This document shows, piece by piece, positions 40,915 to 49,518 of a stretch of 64,000 nucleotides of DNA. The position numbers were made by a program, and so were the translations under genes. Source of the DNA: Solimonas marina (lineage in GTDB: Bacteria > Pseudomonadota > Gammaproteobacteria > Nevskiales > Nevskiaceae); NCBI RefSeq assembly GCF_012241385.1, contig NZ_JAAVXB010000007.1, forward strand, positions 177,509 to 241,508. The letters run 5' to 3'. The notes beneath the pieces were generated by a model. It did no database searches. It was given only the letters and a program-made list of their open reading frames with translations, and was not told the origin of the DNA. Numbering within the stretch: position 1 is the stretch's first letter; each line of letters opens with the position of its first letter.

Positions 40915-41802
40915 ATGCAAGAACAGGACGTGATGACGAAAATCGCCAAGGGTGAAGGCTTCATTGCCGCGCTCGACCAGAGCGGCGGCTCGACGCCGAA
41001 GGCCCTGAAGGGTTACGGCATCGAGGAAGGCGCGTGGTCGACCGAGGCCGAAATGTTCGACCTCATCCACCAGATGCGCACCCGCATCATCACCTCGCCC
41101 GCGTTCACCGGCGACAAGGTGCTCGGCGCGATCCTGTTCGAGCGCACCATGGACGGCCAGGCCGGCGGCAAGCCGGTGCCGACTGTGCTCAAGGAGCGCG
41201 GTGTGGTGCCGTTCATCAAGATCGACAAGGGTCTGGAAGAGGAGAAGGACGGCGTGCAAGTGCTCAAGCCGATGCCGGAACTCGACGTGCTGCTCAAGCG
41301 CGCCAAGGCCCTCGGCGTGTTCGGCACCAAGGAACGCTCGGTCATCAACCTCGCCAACCCGGCCGGCATCGCCGCCGTGGTCAAGCAGCAGTTCGAGGTC
41401 GGTCAGCAGGTTCTGGCCGCCGGTCTGGTGCCGATCATCGAGCCGGAAGTGAACATCAAGAGCCCGGAGCGCGCCGCTGCCGACAAGATCCTGCTCGACG
41501 AGCTGCTCAAGGCGCTCGACGCGATGCCGGGCGACAGTAAGGTCATGCTGAAGCTGTCGCTGCCGACCCAGCCGGGCCTGTTCGACCCGCTCGTCGCGCA
41601 TCCGCGCGTGCTGCGCGTCGTCGCCCTGTCGGGCGGATTCAAGCGTCCGGAAGCCTGCGTCGAGCTGGCCAAGAACAAGGGCATCATCGCCAGCTTCAGC
41701 CGCGCGCTGCTCGAAGACCTGCGCCATCAGATGAGCGACGCCGAGTTCAACGCCTCGCTGGCGTCGGCGATCGACGAGATCTACACGGCCTCGAAGACCT
41801 GA
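40915..41802 (+). CDS. fda: class I fructose-bisphosphate aldolase
   Basis: This 295-residue protein begins MQEQDVMTKIAKGEGFIAAL and continues DQSGGSTPKALKGYGI. It cleaves fructose 1,6-bisphosphate to DHAP and glyceraldehyde 3-phosphate through a lysine Schiff base, without metal. Key segments are RTRIITSPAFTGDKVLGAILFE, VPFIKIDKGL, GLVPIIEPEVNI, VMLKLSLPT (Schiff-base Lys) and VVALSGGFKR. The length and motifs are those of the short class I type known from staphylococcal Fda. The start is ATG 40915 behind GGTGGAG. It is transcribed as a single gene between a structured leader and a strong terminator. Confidence 0.95.
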   Translation: MQEQDVMTKIAKGEGFIAALDQSGGSTPKALKGYGIEEGAWSTEAEMFDLIHQMRTRIITSPAFTGDKVLGAILFERTMDGQAGGKPVPTVLKERGVVPFIKIDKGLEEEKDGVQVLKPMPELDVLLKRAKALGVFGTKERSVINLANPAGIAAVVKQQFEVGQQVLAAGLVPIIEPEVNIKSPERAAADKILLDELLKALDAMPGDSKVMLKLSLPTQPGLFDPLVAHPRVLRVVALSGGFKRPEACVELAKNKGIIASFSRALLEDLRHQMSDAEFNASLASAIDEIYTASKT

Positions 41803-41830
41803 TCGCTGCACTTCCGCAACGCGGATTCCA

Positions 41831-41862
41831 CGCCAGCCGGGCCTAGCCCGGCTGGCGTTTTT
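41831..41862 (+). terminator. rho-independent terminator of the aldolase gene
   Basis: A perfect 12-bp stem, CGCCAGCCGGGC / GCCCGGCTGGCG with loop CTA, is followed by TTTTTG. It lies 28 nt after the aldolase stop codon. Confidence 0.95.
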
Positions 41863-41908
41863 GTTGGCGCAGCCCCGCGTCGCGCTGCCCATTCTCGGCA
41901 CACGCCGT

Positions 41909-42094
41909 TACAATGCGCGCCATCATGTTGTACGCCTCCACGATGACGCCGCCCTAGCGCGCGGCCGCGGGCTGATCTGCCCGCTTCTTGCATCCGCTTT
42001 GATACCCGCACCGTCTGACGCCTGACACCTGGCGTCGGCGCGTTCCTGAATCACGCCCCCGATCAAGCCGCCTCGTCGCGGCGACAGAACTTTC
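41909..42094 (+). promoter_or_regulatory. promoter and structured leader of the SulP transporter gene
   Basis: A good -10 box TACAAT (41909-41914) predicts a transcript starting near 41921. The leader contains a 10-codon reading frame (41925-41957), a GCGGGC/GCCCGC hairpin (41967-41984) starting 9 nt after its stop, a second hairpin GACGCC/GGCGTC (42017-42036), and a third GCCGC/GCGGC (42067-42082) just before the SulP start. The main gene has only a weak ribosome site, so leader control of translation is plausible. Confidence 0.5.
41925..41957 (+). CDS. possible leader peptide of the SulP gene
   Basis: The short frame reads Met-Leu-Tyr-Ala-Ser-Thr-Met-Thr-Pro-Pro-stop. It starts about 4 nt after the predicted transcription start, so it may be translated as a leaderless peptide. 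It ends in Pro-Pro-stop, a sequence known to slow ribosomes. A hairpin follows directly. It may be an attenuation-type sensor for the transporter; coding is not proven. Confidence 0.35.
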   Translation: MLYASTMTPP

Positions 42095-43576
42095 ATGCGC
42101 CAGAATTTTCGCCAGCAGTGGCTGGCCAACCCCAAGAACGACGTGCTCGCCGGACTGGTCGTCGCCCTCGCCCTGATTCCCGAAGCGATCGCGTTTTCGA
42201 TCATCGCCGGCGTCGACCCCAAGGTCGGCCTCTATGCCTCGTTCTGTATCGCCGTGACCATCGCCTTCACCGGCGGCCGGCCGGCGATGATTTCCGCGGC
42301 GACCGGCTCGACCGCGCTGGTCATGGTGCTGCTGGTCAAGGACCACGGCTTGCAATACCTGCTGGCGGCGACGCTGCTGACCGGCCTGATCCAGATCGTC
42401 GCCGGCCTGCTCAAGCTCGGCGCGCTGATGCGCTTCGTATCGCGCTCGGTGGTCACCGGCTTCGTCAATGCGCTGGCCATCCTGATCTTCATGGCACAGC
42501 TGCCGGAGCTGATCGGCGCGCCGGCCGCCGCCTACGTGATCGTCGCCGCGGGTCTGGCGATCATCTACATCCTGCCGCGCTTCACCACCGTCGTGCCCTC
42601 GCCGCTGGTCTGCATCGTCGTCATGACGGCGATCACCATCGGCTTCGGCATTCATGTGCACACGGTCGGCGACATGGGCGCGCTGCCGGACAGCCTGCCG
42701 CAGTTCCTGTTGCCGGAGGTGCCGTTCAATCTCGACACCCTGCGCATCATCTTTCCGTATTCGCTGACGGTGGCGGCGGTGGGCCTGCTCGAAACGCTGA
42801 TGACGGCGACCATCGTCGACGAGATGACCGAGACCGGCAGCAACAAGCATCGCGAGACCGTCGGCCAGGGCTGCGCCAACATCGTCTCCGGCCTGCTCGG
42901 CGGCATGGCCGGCTGCGCGATGATCGGCCAGTCCGTCATTAACGTGAAATCCGGCGGCCGCACGCGGCTGTCGACGCTGATCGCCGGCGTATTCCTGCTG
43001 CTGATGGTGGTGTTCGCCGGCCCTTGGGTCGCGCGCATTCCGATGCCGGCGCTGGTGGCGGTGATGATCATGGTCTCGATCAGCACCTTCAAATGGGATT
43101 CGTTCGCCTCGCTGCGCACGCATCCGCCGTCGTCGAGCATCGTCATGGTGGCGACGGTCGCGGTGGTCGTCGCCACCCACAATCTTGCCGAAGGCGTACT
43201 GGTCGGCGTGCTGCTGTCGGCGCTGTTCTTCGCGCGCAAGGTCGGCCGCCTGCTGCGCATCGGCACCCTCGACAGCGAGGACGGCAAGCACCGCACCTAT
43301 CGCATCACCGGCCAGGTGTTCTTCGCGTCGGCCGAAGCCTTCGCCGACGGTTTCGACTTCGCACATCCGGCCGAGCAAGTGCGCATCGACCTGACACACG
43401 CGCACTTCTGGGATCTGTCGGCGGTCGGCGCGCTCGACAAGGTCGTACTGCGCCTGCGGCGCCGCGGGGTCGACGTCGAGGTCATCGGCCTCAACGAGGC
43501 CAGCGCGACCTTGATCGACCGCCTCGGCGTACACGACAAGCCGGGCGCCGACACGGCCGCGGTCGGCGGCCACTGA
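42095..43576 (+). CDS. SulP family anion transporter with STAS domain
   Basis: This 493-residue inner-membrane protein has the SulP core: [36 protein letters not shown] (TM1-2), [18 protein letters not shown] (TM3 substrate region), and [25 protein letters not shown] ... [26 protein letters not shown]-terminal STAS domain follows from about residue 395 ([15 protein letters not shown] ... [36 protein letters not shown]). SulP proteins move sulfate, bicarbonate or other anions by proton or sodium symport; the anion here is not determined. The STAS domain is short, like that of the SulP/YbaR-type proteins. It has a long structured leader upstream and converges on the DUF4105 gene. Confidence 0.93.
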   Translation: MRQNFRQQWLANPKNDVLAGLVVALALIPEAIAFSIIAGVDPKVGLYASFCIAVTIAFTGGRPAMISAATGSTALVMVLLVKDHGLQYLLAATLLTGLIQIVAGLLKLGALMRFVSRSVVTGFVNALAILIFMAQLPELIGAPAAAYVIVAAGLAIIYILPRFTTVVPSPLVCIVVMTAITIGFGIHVHTVGDMGALPDSLPQFLLPEVPFNLDTLRIIFPYSLTVAAVGLLETLMTATIVDEMTETGSNKHRETVGQGCANIVSGLLGGMAGCAMIGQSVINVKSGGRTRLSTLIAGVFLLLMVVFAGPWVARIPMPALVAVMIMVSISTFKWDSFASLRTHPPSSSIVMVATVAVVVATHNLAEGVLVGVLLSALFFARKVGRLLRIGTLDSEDGKHRTYRITGQVFFASAEAFADGFDFAHPAEQVRIDLTHAHFWDLSAVGALDKVVLRLRRRGVDVEVIGLNEASATLIDRLGVHDKPGADTAAVGGH

Positions 43577-43583
43577 TCGCCGA

Positions 43584-44582
43584 TCAGCGCGCCGGCAGGC
43601 TCGGGTCGATGCCGGGCACGCCGGCGCGGATGAGCTGCGAAAAATCCGCCGCGTCGCCGGCGTCGCGGGCGCGCTCGGTGATACGGCCGTCGCGGCGCAG
43701 CGTGGCGACGTCGTAACCGGGCGTCAGCGCGCCGACGCGCGCCAGATATTCCGGCAAATAACCGGACAGCAGCAGCCGCGGATCGAGCGGCAGCCCGTGC
43801 ACGATGTGGCGCATCATCTGAAACACGATGGTGGTGCAGTTGGCCGTCGCCGTGTTGTACCAGCGCGGATGGCTGCGCAAACGCTCGGCCTTGGCCAGAT
43901 ACGCGAGGAACAGCGAGCGCATCGCCTCAGGCGGCATTTGCACGCGATACAGATAGTCGTCCTCGCCGCGCACATTGGTGCGCACGCGGACGATGTCGCG
44001 CTCGTCGGCCGCGACCAGCGTCGCCTCGAACTGCTTGAAGAAACCGCCGATCGCCGAAAAGCTTTCGCCGCGCTCCTTGCGGATTTCGATGGAGAACGTC
44101 AGATAGCGCCCATCGGCGAAACCGAACGACACCAGTGTGTGCGCGATCGCCGGCCCCATCCAGTACGACAGCACGGTATCGACAGAACGCAGCTGCGACA
44201 GGTCGTAATGCCGCGTCTCCCAGCGCACGTCGTAGTCGTCCGGCGTCCGCCAACGAAAGTCGCGCACGTTGTCCAGAGTCACCTGGTCGCCATCGACGGT
44301 CGGCACCAATTGGCGTGCGACATCGTCGGCCCAGCGCCGGTTGTTGGACGGCCGGATGGACTGCCACCAGAACAGCAGCATCGCGCCCAGCACCAGCGCC
44401 GCCAGCAGCGATGGTGCCCAGTGGCCGCGCCAGCACCAGACGACCACGCACACCGCGCTCAAGGCCCACATCAGGACCACCAGCGGCTTGGCCGCCGGCC
44501 AGCGGAACCACAGCGCGCCGGCGCCCCAGGCAGCGAAGAGCAGCCAGAGCGTCGTTCCGGTCAGCAACGTGACAGTTTTCAT
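43584..44582 (-). CDS. DUF4105 domain membrane protein
   Basis: This 332-residue protein has three hydrophobic segments in residues 5-90, then the DUF4105 domain: NNRRWADDVARQLVPTVDGDQVTLDNVRDFRWRT, YDLSQLRSVDTVLSYW, HTLVSFGFADGRYLTFSIEIRKE, and YNTATANCTTIVFQMMRH with a conserved Asn-Cys and nearby His. The Cys/His arrangement is reminiscent of a papain-like peptidase site facing the periplasm, but no activity is known for the family. It ends 7 nt from the convergent SulP gene. Confidence 0.88.
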   Translation of the reverse strand: MKTVTLLTGTTLWLLFAAWGAGALWFRWPAAKPLVVLMWALSAVCVVVWCWRGHWAPSLLAALVLGAMLLFWWQSIRPSNNRRWADDVARQLVPTVDGDQVTLDNVRDFRWRTPDDYDVRWETRHYDLSQLRSVDTVLSYWMGPAIAHTLVSFGFADGRYLTFSIEIRKERGESFSAIGGFFKQFEATLVAADERDIVRVRTNVRGEDDYLYRVQMPPEAMRSLFLAYLAKAERLRSHPRWYNTATANCTTIVFQMMRHIVHGLPLDPRLLLSGYLPEYLARVGALTPGYDVATLRRDGRITERARDAGDAADFSQLIRAGVPGIDPSLPAR

Positions 44583-44879
44583 GGCGTCGATTGTCGCATT
44601 CTGTGCGCAATGTCAGTGTCAGCACCGCGCGCCGCCCTCAAGCGCCGGCCCACCGAGCTGCGGACGGCGAGCGAGGACGGTGCATCGCAGTGACAGCGCC
44701 GCTCGGCAAGTCCGCTCACGGTGCATGCCGGGCGACTTCGAGATCGGCCGCGCACCGCATCGGGGCATGACAAAACGTTCATTGGCAAAGACCTAGGAAG
44801 CGCCGCCGAAATCGTTATAACTAGTCGGTATCGGGGGCTGGGGAAGCCGCGCCCACAACCGCATTCGGAGCCGTCGTCG

Positions 44880-45392
44880 ATGCTGATCGGGAATCGCAAA
44901 TCGTCGTTGTTGACCGCCGTATTCGTCGCTGGGCTACTGCCCGCCATCAGCGCATCGGCCGACATGAAGTCCGACATGGCGAAAGGCGGCATGGCAATGA
45001 CCGGCATGCACATGGACACCGCCAGCGACGTCAAGCCGACGACGCAGGCCTATACCAGCGACCATCGCTATTTCATCACGTTGGACGGCATGCCGAAGTC
45101 CATCCCCGAGCAGGACTACTTCACGCTGCACTTCTCGGTGTTCGATGGCCAGCACCCGAAACAGCCGGTGTCGGGCTTCTCGCTCGACGTGCAGGCCGGC
45201 ATGCGGCACGGCATGAAGAACGGCTTTGCGCACGGCATGCAGTCTTCGCCCAAGATCAGCGTCAGCGGCAATACCGCCACCGTGTCCGGTTTGATGTTTC
45301 ACATGATGGGCACCTGGACACTGCAGTTGACGGTGCACGACGGGCAACACACCAGCGTCGCCGATTTCGAGCTGCCCTGCTGCTCCCAGTAG
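44880..45392 (+). CDS. secreted Met/His-rich FixH/YtkA-like protein
   Basis: This 170-residue protein has a signal peptide (SLLTAVFVAGLLPAISASA) and a Met/His-rich segment (MKSDMAKGGMAMTGMHMD) of the kind that binds copper. A beta-sandwich domain follows, with YFTLHFSVFDGQHPKQPVSGFSLDV and a tail TWTLQLTVHDGQHTSVADFEL, resembling YtkA/FixH-like domains. The end ELPCCSQ holds a vicinal Cys pair. It is followed after 7 nt by a di-haem cytochrome c peroxidase gene. The pair probably acts together in the periplasm in metal or redox handling; the exact role is unknown. The ATG at 44880 has a GGAG nearby. Confidence 0.7.
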   Translation: MLIGNRKSSLLTAVFVAGLLPAISASADMKSDMAKGGMAMTGMHMDTASDVKPTTQAYTSDHRYFITLDGMPKSIPEQDYFTLHFSVFDGQHPKQPVSGFSLDVQAGMRHGMKNGFAHGMQSSPKISVSGNTATVSGLMFHMMGTWTLQLTVHDGQHTSVADFELPCCSQ

Positions 45393-45399
45393 GCCGCGA

Positions 45400-46731
45400 A
45401 TGATGGTGCGACTCCAGGGCATCGGCCGCATCGCGGCATTCGCTGTGGCCGGCACGGTACTGAGTGCGGCGCTGTCTGCAGCCTGGATGCCGAACGCTGC
45501 CGCCGTCGACGACGATCACGCGCACTACACAGCGGCCGAACTGGCCATGATTTACCGTCACTCGCCGCTCGGCAATCTGCCCAACGACGGCACCAATCAC
45601 GTTGCGGACGATCCGCGCGCCGCGCGCTTCGGCCAGCATCTATTCTTTGAAACCGCGTTTTCGAAGAACGGCAAGGTTTCGTGCGAAACCTGCCATCAAC
45701 CCACGCTTGCATTCACTGACGGCAAGGCTATCGCGGTCGGCGTCGCAACGGGCGTGCGCAATGCCCCGACCATACTCAATGCCGCCTACAGCCCGTGGTT
45801 TTTCCTCGACGGCCGCACGGATTCGATGTGGTCACAGGCACTACAACCGTTCGAAAATCCGCTCGAATTCGGTGGTGATCGCCTGCAGATCATTCACGCG
45901 GTGGCCCGCGACCCGGCCATGCGCAAGGCCTACGACACCGTATTCGGCGACTGGCCTTGGCCCGAAGGCGATCCCGCGCTACCGGCACACGGACGGCCCG
46001 GCGCCAGCGCCGACGGCCCGCAGGCGCGGGCCTGGGCCGCGCTGTCGCCCGACCAGCAGCACCAGGTCAATCTCGTCTTCAGCAATCTGGGCAAGGCCAT
46101 CGAGGCCTATGAGCGCGAGCTGGTTGGCGGCAATTCGCCGTTCGATCAATACGTCGCGGCGCTACGCAAAGGCGACATCACTCGCGAAAACGTCATCTCG
46201 CCAGCGGCCAAACGCGGGCTCAAGCTTTTTGTCGGCCAGGCCAACTGCGAGCTGTGCCACTCCGGCCCCAATTTCAGCGACGGCCAGTTTCACAATCTGG
46301 GCCTGCCGACGCTTCCTGGCGAAGCCACCGACCCTGGCCGATCGGCCGGTATCGCGCTGATCGACGCCGACATCTTCAACGCCGCCGGGGCATTCAGCGA
46401 TGCCCCGCAGGGCAAGCGCGCACAGCGTCTGCAATACCTGCCGGACGCCAAGACCCAGCTCGGCGCGTTCAAGACGCCCAGCCTGCGCAACATCGATACC
46501 CCGCCCTATATGCACGACGGCCGCTACGCGACGCTCGAGCAGGTACTCGACTTCTACAGCGATGGCGCCGACGGGGTCCGCGACGGCCCACACGTCGGCG
46601 TCCGAGAAAAAACCGTCGATCTGGTCCCGCACTTGAGCGCGGCGCAGCGCGCCGACCTGATCGCGTTCCTGAAAACACTCGATGACGCGCCCTTGCCCGA
46701 CGATCTGACCCGGGCGCCGCCACGCCCCTGA
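45400..46731 (+). CDS. di-haem cytochrome c peroxidase (CcpA/MauG family)
   Basis: This 443-residue protein has a signal peptide ending about residue 34. Two haem c sites are visible: CETCHQP (about residue 92) and CELCHSGP (about residue 283). Other family segments are LNAAYSPWFFLDGRTDSMWSQALQPFENP, GLKLFVGQANCELC, and FKTPSLRNIDTPPYMHDGRYATLEQVLDFY, the last including the Met or Tyr distal-ligand region. The family includes hydrogen-peroxide-reducing CcpA and the MauG oxidases. It is co-oriented with the Met/His-rich protein gene 7 nt upstream, a pairing seen in other proteobacteria. The overall length (443) is larger than CcpA (about 340), as in MauG-like homologues with an N-terminal extension. 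Confidence 0.9.
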   Translation: MMVRLQGIGRIAAFAVAGTVLSAALSAAWMPNAAAVDDDHAHYTAAELAMIYRHSPLGNLPNDGTNHVADDPRAARFGQHLFFETAFSKNGKVSCETCHQPTLAFTDGKAIAVGVATGVRNAPTILNAAYSPWFFLDGRTDSMWSQALQPFENPLEFGGDRLQIIHAVARDPAMRKAYDTVFGDWPWPEGDPALPAHGRPGASADGPQARAWAALSPDQQHQVNLVFSNLGKAIEAYERELVGGNSPFDQYVAALRKGDITRENVISPAAKRGLKLFVGQANCELCHSGPNFSDGQFHNLGLPTLPGEATDPGRSAGIALIDADIFNAAGAFSDAPQGKRAQRLQYLPDAKTQLGAFKTPSLRNIDTPPYMHDGRYATLEQVLDFYSDGADGVRDGPHVGVREKTVDLVPHLSAAQRADLIAFLKTLDDAPLPDDLTRAPPRP

Positions 46732-46809
46732 GGGCAAAGCGCGCCTCCTGCGGTCGGCTCCACTGCGACTCCTGCATCACACCCTGTTGATGATGCGCAA
46801 TCAACTATA

Positions 46810-46833
46810 CAGTCAAACTGTACAGTTTGACTG
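46810..46833. promoter_or_regulatory. perfect 24-bp palindromic operator
   Basis: CAGTCAAACTG, then TA, then CAGTTTGACTG: an exact inverted repeat ending 9 nt before the MarR start codon. The size and symmetry are those of a MarR operator, so autoregulation of the operon is likely. Confidence 0.8.
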
Positions 46834-46842
46834 TTCAGGCAT

Positions 46843-47286
46843 ATGCTGCCGTGCATGTCCGAACCGCCCACCACCCAGCTCGCCGGCGACCTGCGCATTG
46901 CGCTGGCCAAGCTGCATCGTCGCCTGCGAGAGCAGACCCGCCCGCACGATCTGACGTCGGCCCAGCAATCGGTGTTGCTGCGGCTCGACCGCGACGGTCC
47001 GGCGACGGTCTCGGCGCTGGCCCGCGCCGAAGGCGTGAAGCCGCAGTCGATGCGCATGACGGTCGCCAGCCTGGAAACGATGCGCGCGGTGCGCGGCGAC
47101 GCGGACCCGAACGATGGCCGGCAGACGTTGATCAGCCTGACGCCGGCGTTTCGCGCCGAACTGACGGCACGGCGCGCGGCCAAGAACGACTGGCTGCACC
47201 GTGCGCTGCAGGCACAGCTATCGCCGCGCGAACACGCGCAGCTCGCGCGTGCCGTCGCCTTGCTGCAGCTCCTCGCCGACTACTGA
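46843..47286 (+). CDS. MarR family transcriptional regulator
   Basis: This 147-residue winged-helix protein has LRIALAKLHRRLREQTRPHDLTSAQQSVLLRLDRDGPATVSALARAEGVKPQSMRMTVASLE followed by GDADPNDGRQTLISLT, the MarR wing. A perfect palindrome lies directly upstream. ATG 46855 is an alternative start. It is the first gene of an apparent operon with an isochorismatase-fold enzyme, a small membrane protein and an MFS exporter, so it probably represses them until a ligand binds. Confidence 0.93.
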   Translation: MLPCMSEPPTTQLAGDLRIALAKLHRRLREQTRPHDLTSAQQSVLLRLDRDGPATVSALARAEGVKPQSMRMTVASLETMRAVRGDADPNDGRQTLISLTPAFRAELTARRAAKNDWLHRALQAQLSPREHAQLARAVALLQLLADY

Positions 47287-47304
47287 ACCCGGAACCCGTC
47301 CGCC

Positions 47305-47871
47305 ATGGCCCTGAGCACCCTCGATCCGCACACGGCGCTGATCGTCGTCGACCTGCAAAAAGGCCTGATCGACGCGCCGTTCGTGCATCCCATCGCCTCC
47401 GTCGTCAAGCACGGTCGCCAACTGGTCGCCGCGTTTCGCCGACATCACCTGCCGATCGCCTTCGTCAACGTCGCCGGCACCGCGCCCGGTCGCACCGAAC
47501 GCCCGGCGCGCCAGACCCAGCCGCTGCCGGCCGGCTGGACCGACTTCATCGACGCGCTATCGCCCGAAGCCGACGATCTGGTCGTCACCAAGCACAGCTG
47601 GGGCGCATTCGCGACCACCGACCTGGACGCACAGTTGCGCCGCCGCCAGGTCACGCAAGTGCTGATCGCGGGCGTCGCCACCGGCACCGGCGTCGAATCG
47701 ACCGCCCGTCAGGCCTACGAGCTTGGCTACAACGTGACGCTGGCGATCGACGCGATGACCGACGGGCGCGCCGCCGCGCACGACTACAGCCTCCACCACG
47801 TGTTCCCGCGCCTCGGCGAAACCGCCACGACGCGGGCCATCCTCGATCACCTCGACACCCGGAGCACCTGA
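47305..47871 (+). CDS. isochorismatase-fold hydrolase lacking the usual catalytic Cys
   Basis: This 188-residue protein begins MALSTLDPHTALIVVDLQKG, with the catalytic Asp in VVDLQKG and Lys in VVTKHSWGAF. The position that carries the nucleophilic Cys in cysteine hydrolases such as nicotinamidases reads GVATGTGVESTARQAYELGY, so Gly replaces Cys. True isochorismatases such as PhzD also have Gly there and use Asp for vinyl-ether hydrolysis, so a non-cysteine mechanism is possible. It is 18 nt after the MarR gene and 1 nt before the next gene, in a four-gene operon with an exporter. The substrate may be the MarR ligand. Confidence 0.85.
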   Translation: MALSTLDPHTALIVVDLQKGLIDAPFVHPIASVVKHGRQLVAAFRRHHLPIAFVNVAGTAPGRTERPARQTQPLPAGWTDFIDALSPEADDLVVTKHSWGAFATTDLDAQLRRRQVTQVLIAGVATGTGVESTARQAYELGYNVTLAIDAMTDGRAAAHDYSLHHVFPRLGETATTRAILDHLDTRST

Positions 47872-47872
47872 C

Positions 47873-48202
47873 ATGCCCTGGCTCATCCTGCTGGCCTACG
47901 TCGGCGGCGCCGCGTTTCTGACCAACGCCATTCCCCATCTGGTCAGCGGCCTGCTCGGACGACCGTTTCAGAGCCCCTTCGCCAAGCCGCCCGGCATCGG
48001 CCTGTCGTCGTCGACGCTCAACCTGGTTTGGGGTTTCGCCAACCTCGTCGTCGCCTGGGTGTTGTTGTGCCGCGTCGGCGACTTCTCGCTGCGCAGCGCG
48101 CCGGACGCAGCGGCCGTCGGTCTCGGCATCCTGCTGATGGGCCTGCCGCTGGCCCGGCATTTCGGCCGCCTGCACGGCGGCCATCCCGCGCCGCGCGAAT
48201 GA
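47873..48202 (+). CDS. small integral membrane protein, conserved hypothetical
   Basis: This 109-residue protein has three hydrophobic segments: residues 3-25 (LILLAYVGGAAFLTNAIPHL), about 47-65 (NLVWGFANLVVAWVLL) and about 78-92. The stretch FLTNAIPHLVSGLLGRPFQSPFA is a conserved feature of small membrane proteins seen beside MarR and MFS genes, but there is no named function. Its stop overlaps the next start (ATGA), showing translational coupling with the exporter. Confidence 0.75.
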   Translation: MPWLILLAYVGGAAFLTNAIPHLVSGLLGRPFQSPFAKPPGIGLSSSTLNLVWGFANLVVAWVLLCRVGDFSLRSAPDAAAVGLGILLMGLPLARHFGRLHGGHPAPRE

Positions 48203-49425
48203 GGCCCCTCGGCCACAGGTTTCGCGCCCTTCGCAGCTTCAATTACCGCATCTGGGCCGGCGGTGCGCTGGTCTCGAATGTCGGCACCTGGATGCAACGC
48301 ACCGCGCAGGACTGGCTGGTCCTGACGCAACTCACCGACCACGATGCGTCCGCGGTCGGCATCGTCATGGCCCTGCAGTTCGGACCGCAGCTGCTGCTAT
48401 TGCCGTGGACCGGCGCCGCTGCCGACCGTTTTGATCGGCGACGGCTGCTGATGGTCACCCAGGCGATGCTCGGCCTGCTGTCGCTGGCACTGGGCATCGT
48501 CACCGTCACTGGCGTCGTCCAGCTGTGGCAGGTGCAAGTCTTCGCCTTTCTGTTCGGTTGCACGACAGCCTTCGATGCGCCCGCCCGGCAAACCTTCGTC
48601 AACGAGCTGGTCGGCGACGCCGATCTCGCCAATGCCGTCGCGCTCAACTCCACCTCGTTCAACGCCGCGCGCATGATCGGCCCCGCCGCGGCCGGTCTGC
48701 TGATCGCCTCGGTCGGCACCGGCTGGTCGTTCGTCCTCAACGGCGCCAGCTTCGTCGCGGTGCTGGTCTCGCTGACGCAGTTGCGTCGCAGCGAATTGCA
48801 CGACAGCCCCCGCGCGCCGCGCATGCGTGGCAGCCTCGCCGACGGCATTCGCTACGTCGCCACACGCGCCGAGCTGAAACTGACGCTGGCGATGCTGTTC
48901 CTGATCGGCACCTTCGGGCTGAACTTCCCGATCTTCACGTCGACGATGGCGACGCAGGTCTTTCATACCGACGCCCGCGGCTATGGCCTGCTGTCGTCGC
49001 TGATGGCGTTCGGCACCATCAGCGGCGCGCTGATCGCAGCCGGCCGCAGCAGGCCGCGGGTATCGGCCTTGATGAGCGGCGCGGCAATCTTCGGTATCGG
49101 CTGCATGCTGGCCGCGATGGCGCCGGGCTATTGGGCATTTGCCGCAGCGCTGGTCGTGATCGGTGCCGCCGGCCTTGTTTTCATGAACACCAGCAACAGC
49201 CTCATGCAGCTCGCCACCGAACCGGCCATGCGCGGCCGCGTGATGTCGCTGCGCATCGGCATTGCCCAGGGCGGTACGCCGCTCGGCGCACCGATCGTCG
49301 GCTGGGTCGCCAACCAGTTCGGGCCCCGCTGCGCCCTGATGGTCGGGGCTGCGTCGGGCCTGTCGGCGGCGGCGCTGGCGGCTTGGGTCGCCGCGCGCGG
49401 CCGCCGCACTCGCAGATCGAGCTGA
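48199..49425 (+). CDS. MFS exporter (MFS_3 / EntS-like)
   Basis: This protein of about 408 residues begins MRPLGHRFRALRSFNYRIWA. It has twelve predicted helices, the MFS signature AAADRFDRRRLLM, and the MFS_3-type segment CTTAFDAPARQTFVNELVGDADLANAVALNSTSFNAARMIGPAAAGLL. This branch includes the enterobactin exporter EntS and many drug exporters. The ATG at 48199 overlaps the previous stop by 4 nt. The likely role is export of a compound linked to the isochorismatase-fold enzyme, under MarR control. It lies 93 nt before mutS. Confidence 0.92.
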   Translation: MRPLGHRFRALRSFNYRIWAGGALVSNVGTWMQRTAQDWLVLTQLTDHDASAVGIVMALQFGPQLLLLPWTGAAADRFDRRRLLMVTQAMLGLLSLALGIVTVTGVVQLWQVQVFAFLFGCTTAFDAPARQTFVNELVGDADLANAVALNSTSFNAARMIGPAAAGLLIASVGTGWSFVLNGASFVAVLVSLTQLRRSELHDSPRAPRMRGSLADGIRYVATRAELKLTLAMLFLIGTFGLNFPIFTSTMATQVFHTDARGYGLLSSLMAFGTISGALIAAGRSRPRVSALMSGAAIFGIGCMLAAMAPGYWAFAAALVVIGAAGLVFMNTSNSLMQLATEPAMRGRVMSLRIGIAQGGTPLGAPIVGWVANQFGPRCALMVGAASGLSAAALAAWVAARGRRTRRSS

Positions 49426-49518
49426 CCGCGCCAGCGGCGCCCGGCCGAGGCGGTTTTGCACCACCGCGGGGAACGCCGGCTGCCGCTCGGCGTGGCGGCG
49501 CGAATACACTACGCGCCC

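Noticed and set aside
41925..42094. Known manganese (yybP-ykoY) riboswitch before the SulP gene
   Set aside because: The conserved loop sequences of that class are absent; only simple hairpins are visible.
49456..49518. Upstream extension of mutS
   Set aside because: The added residues do not resemble MutS N-termini, whereas ATG 49519 gives the standard start.
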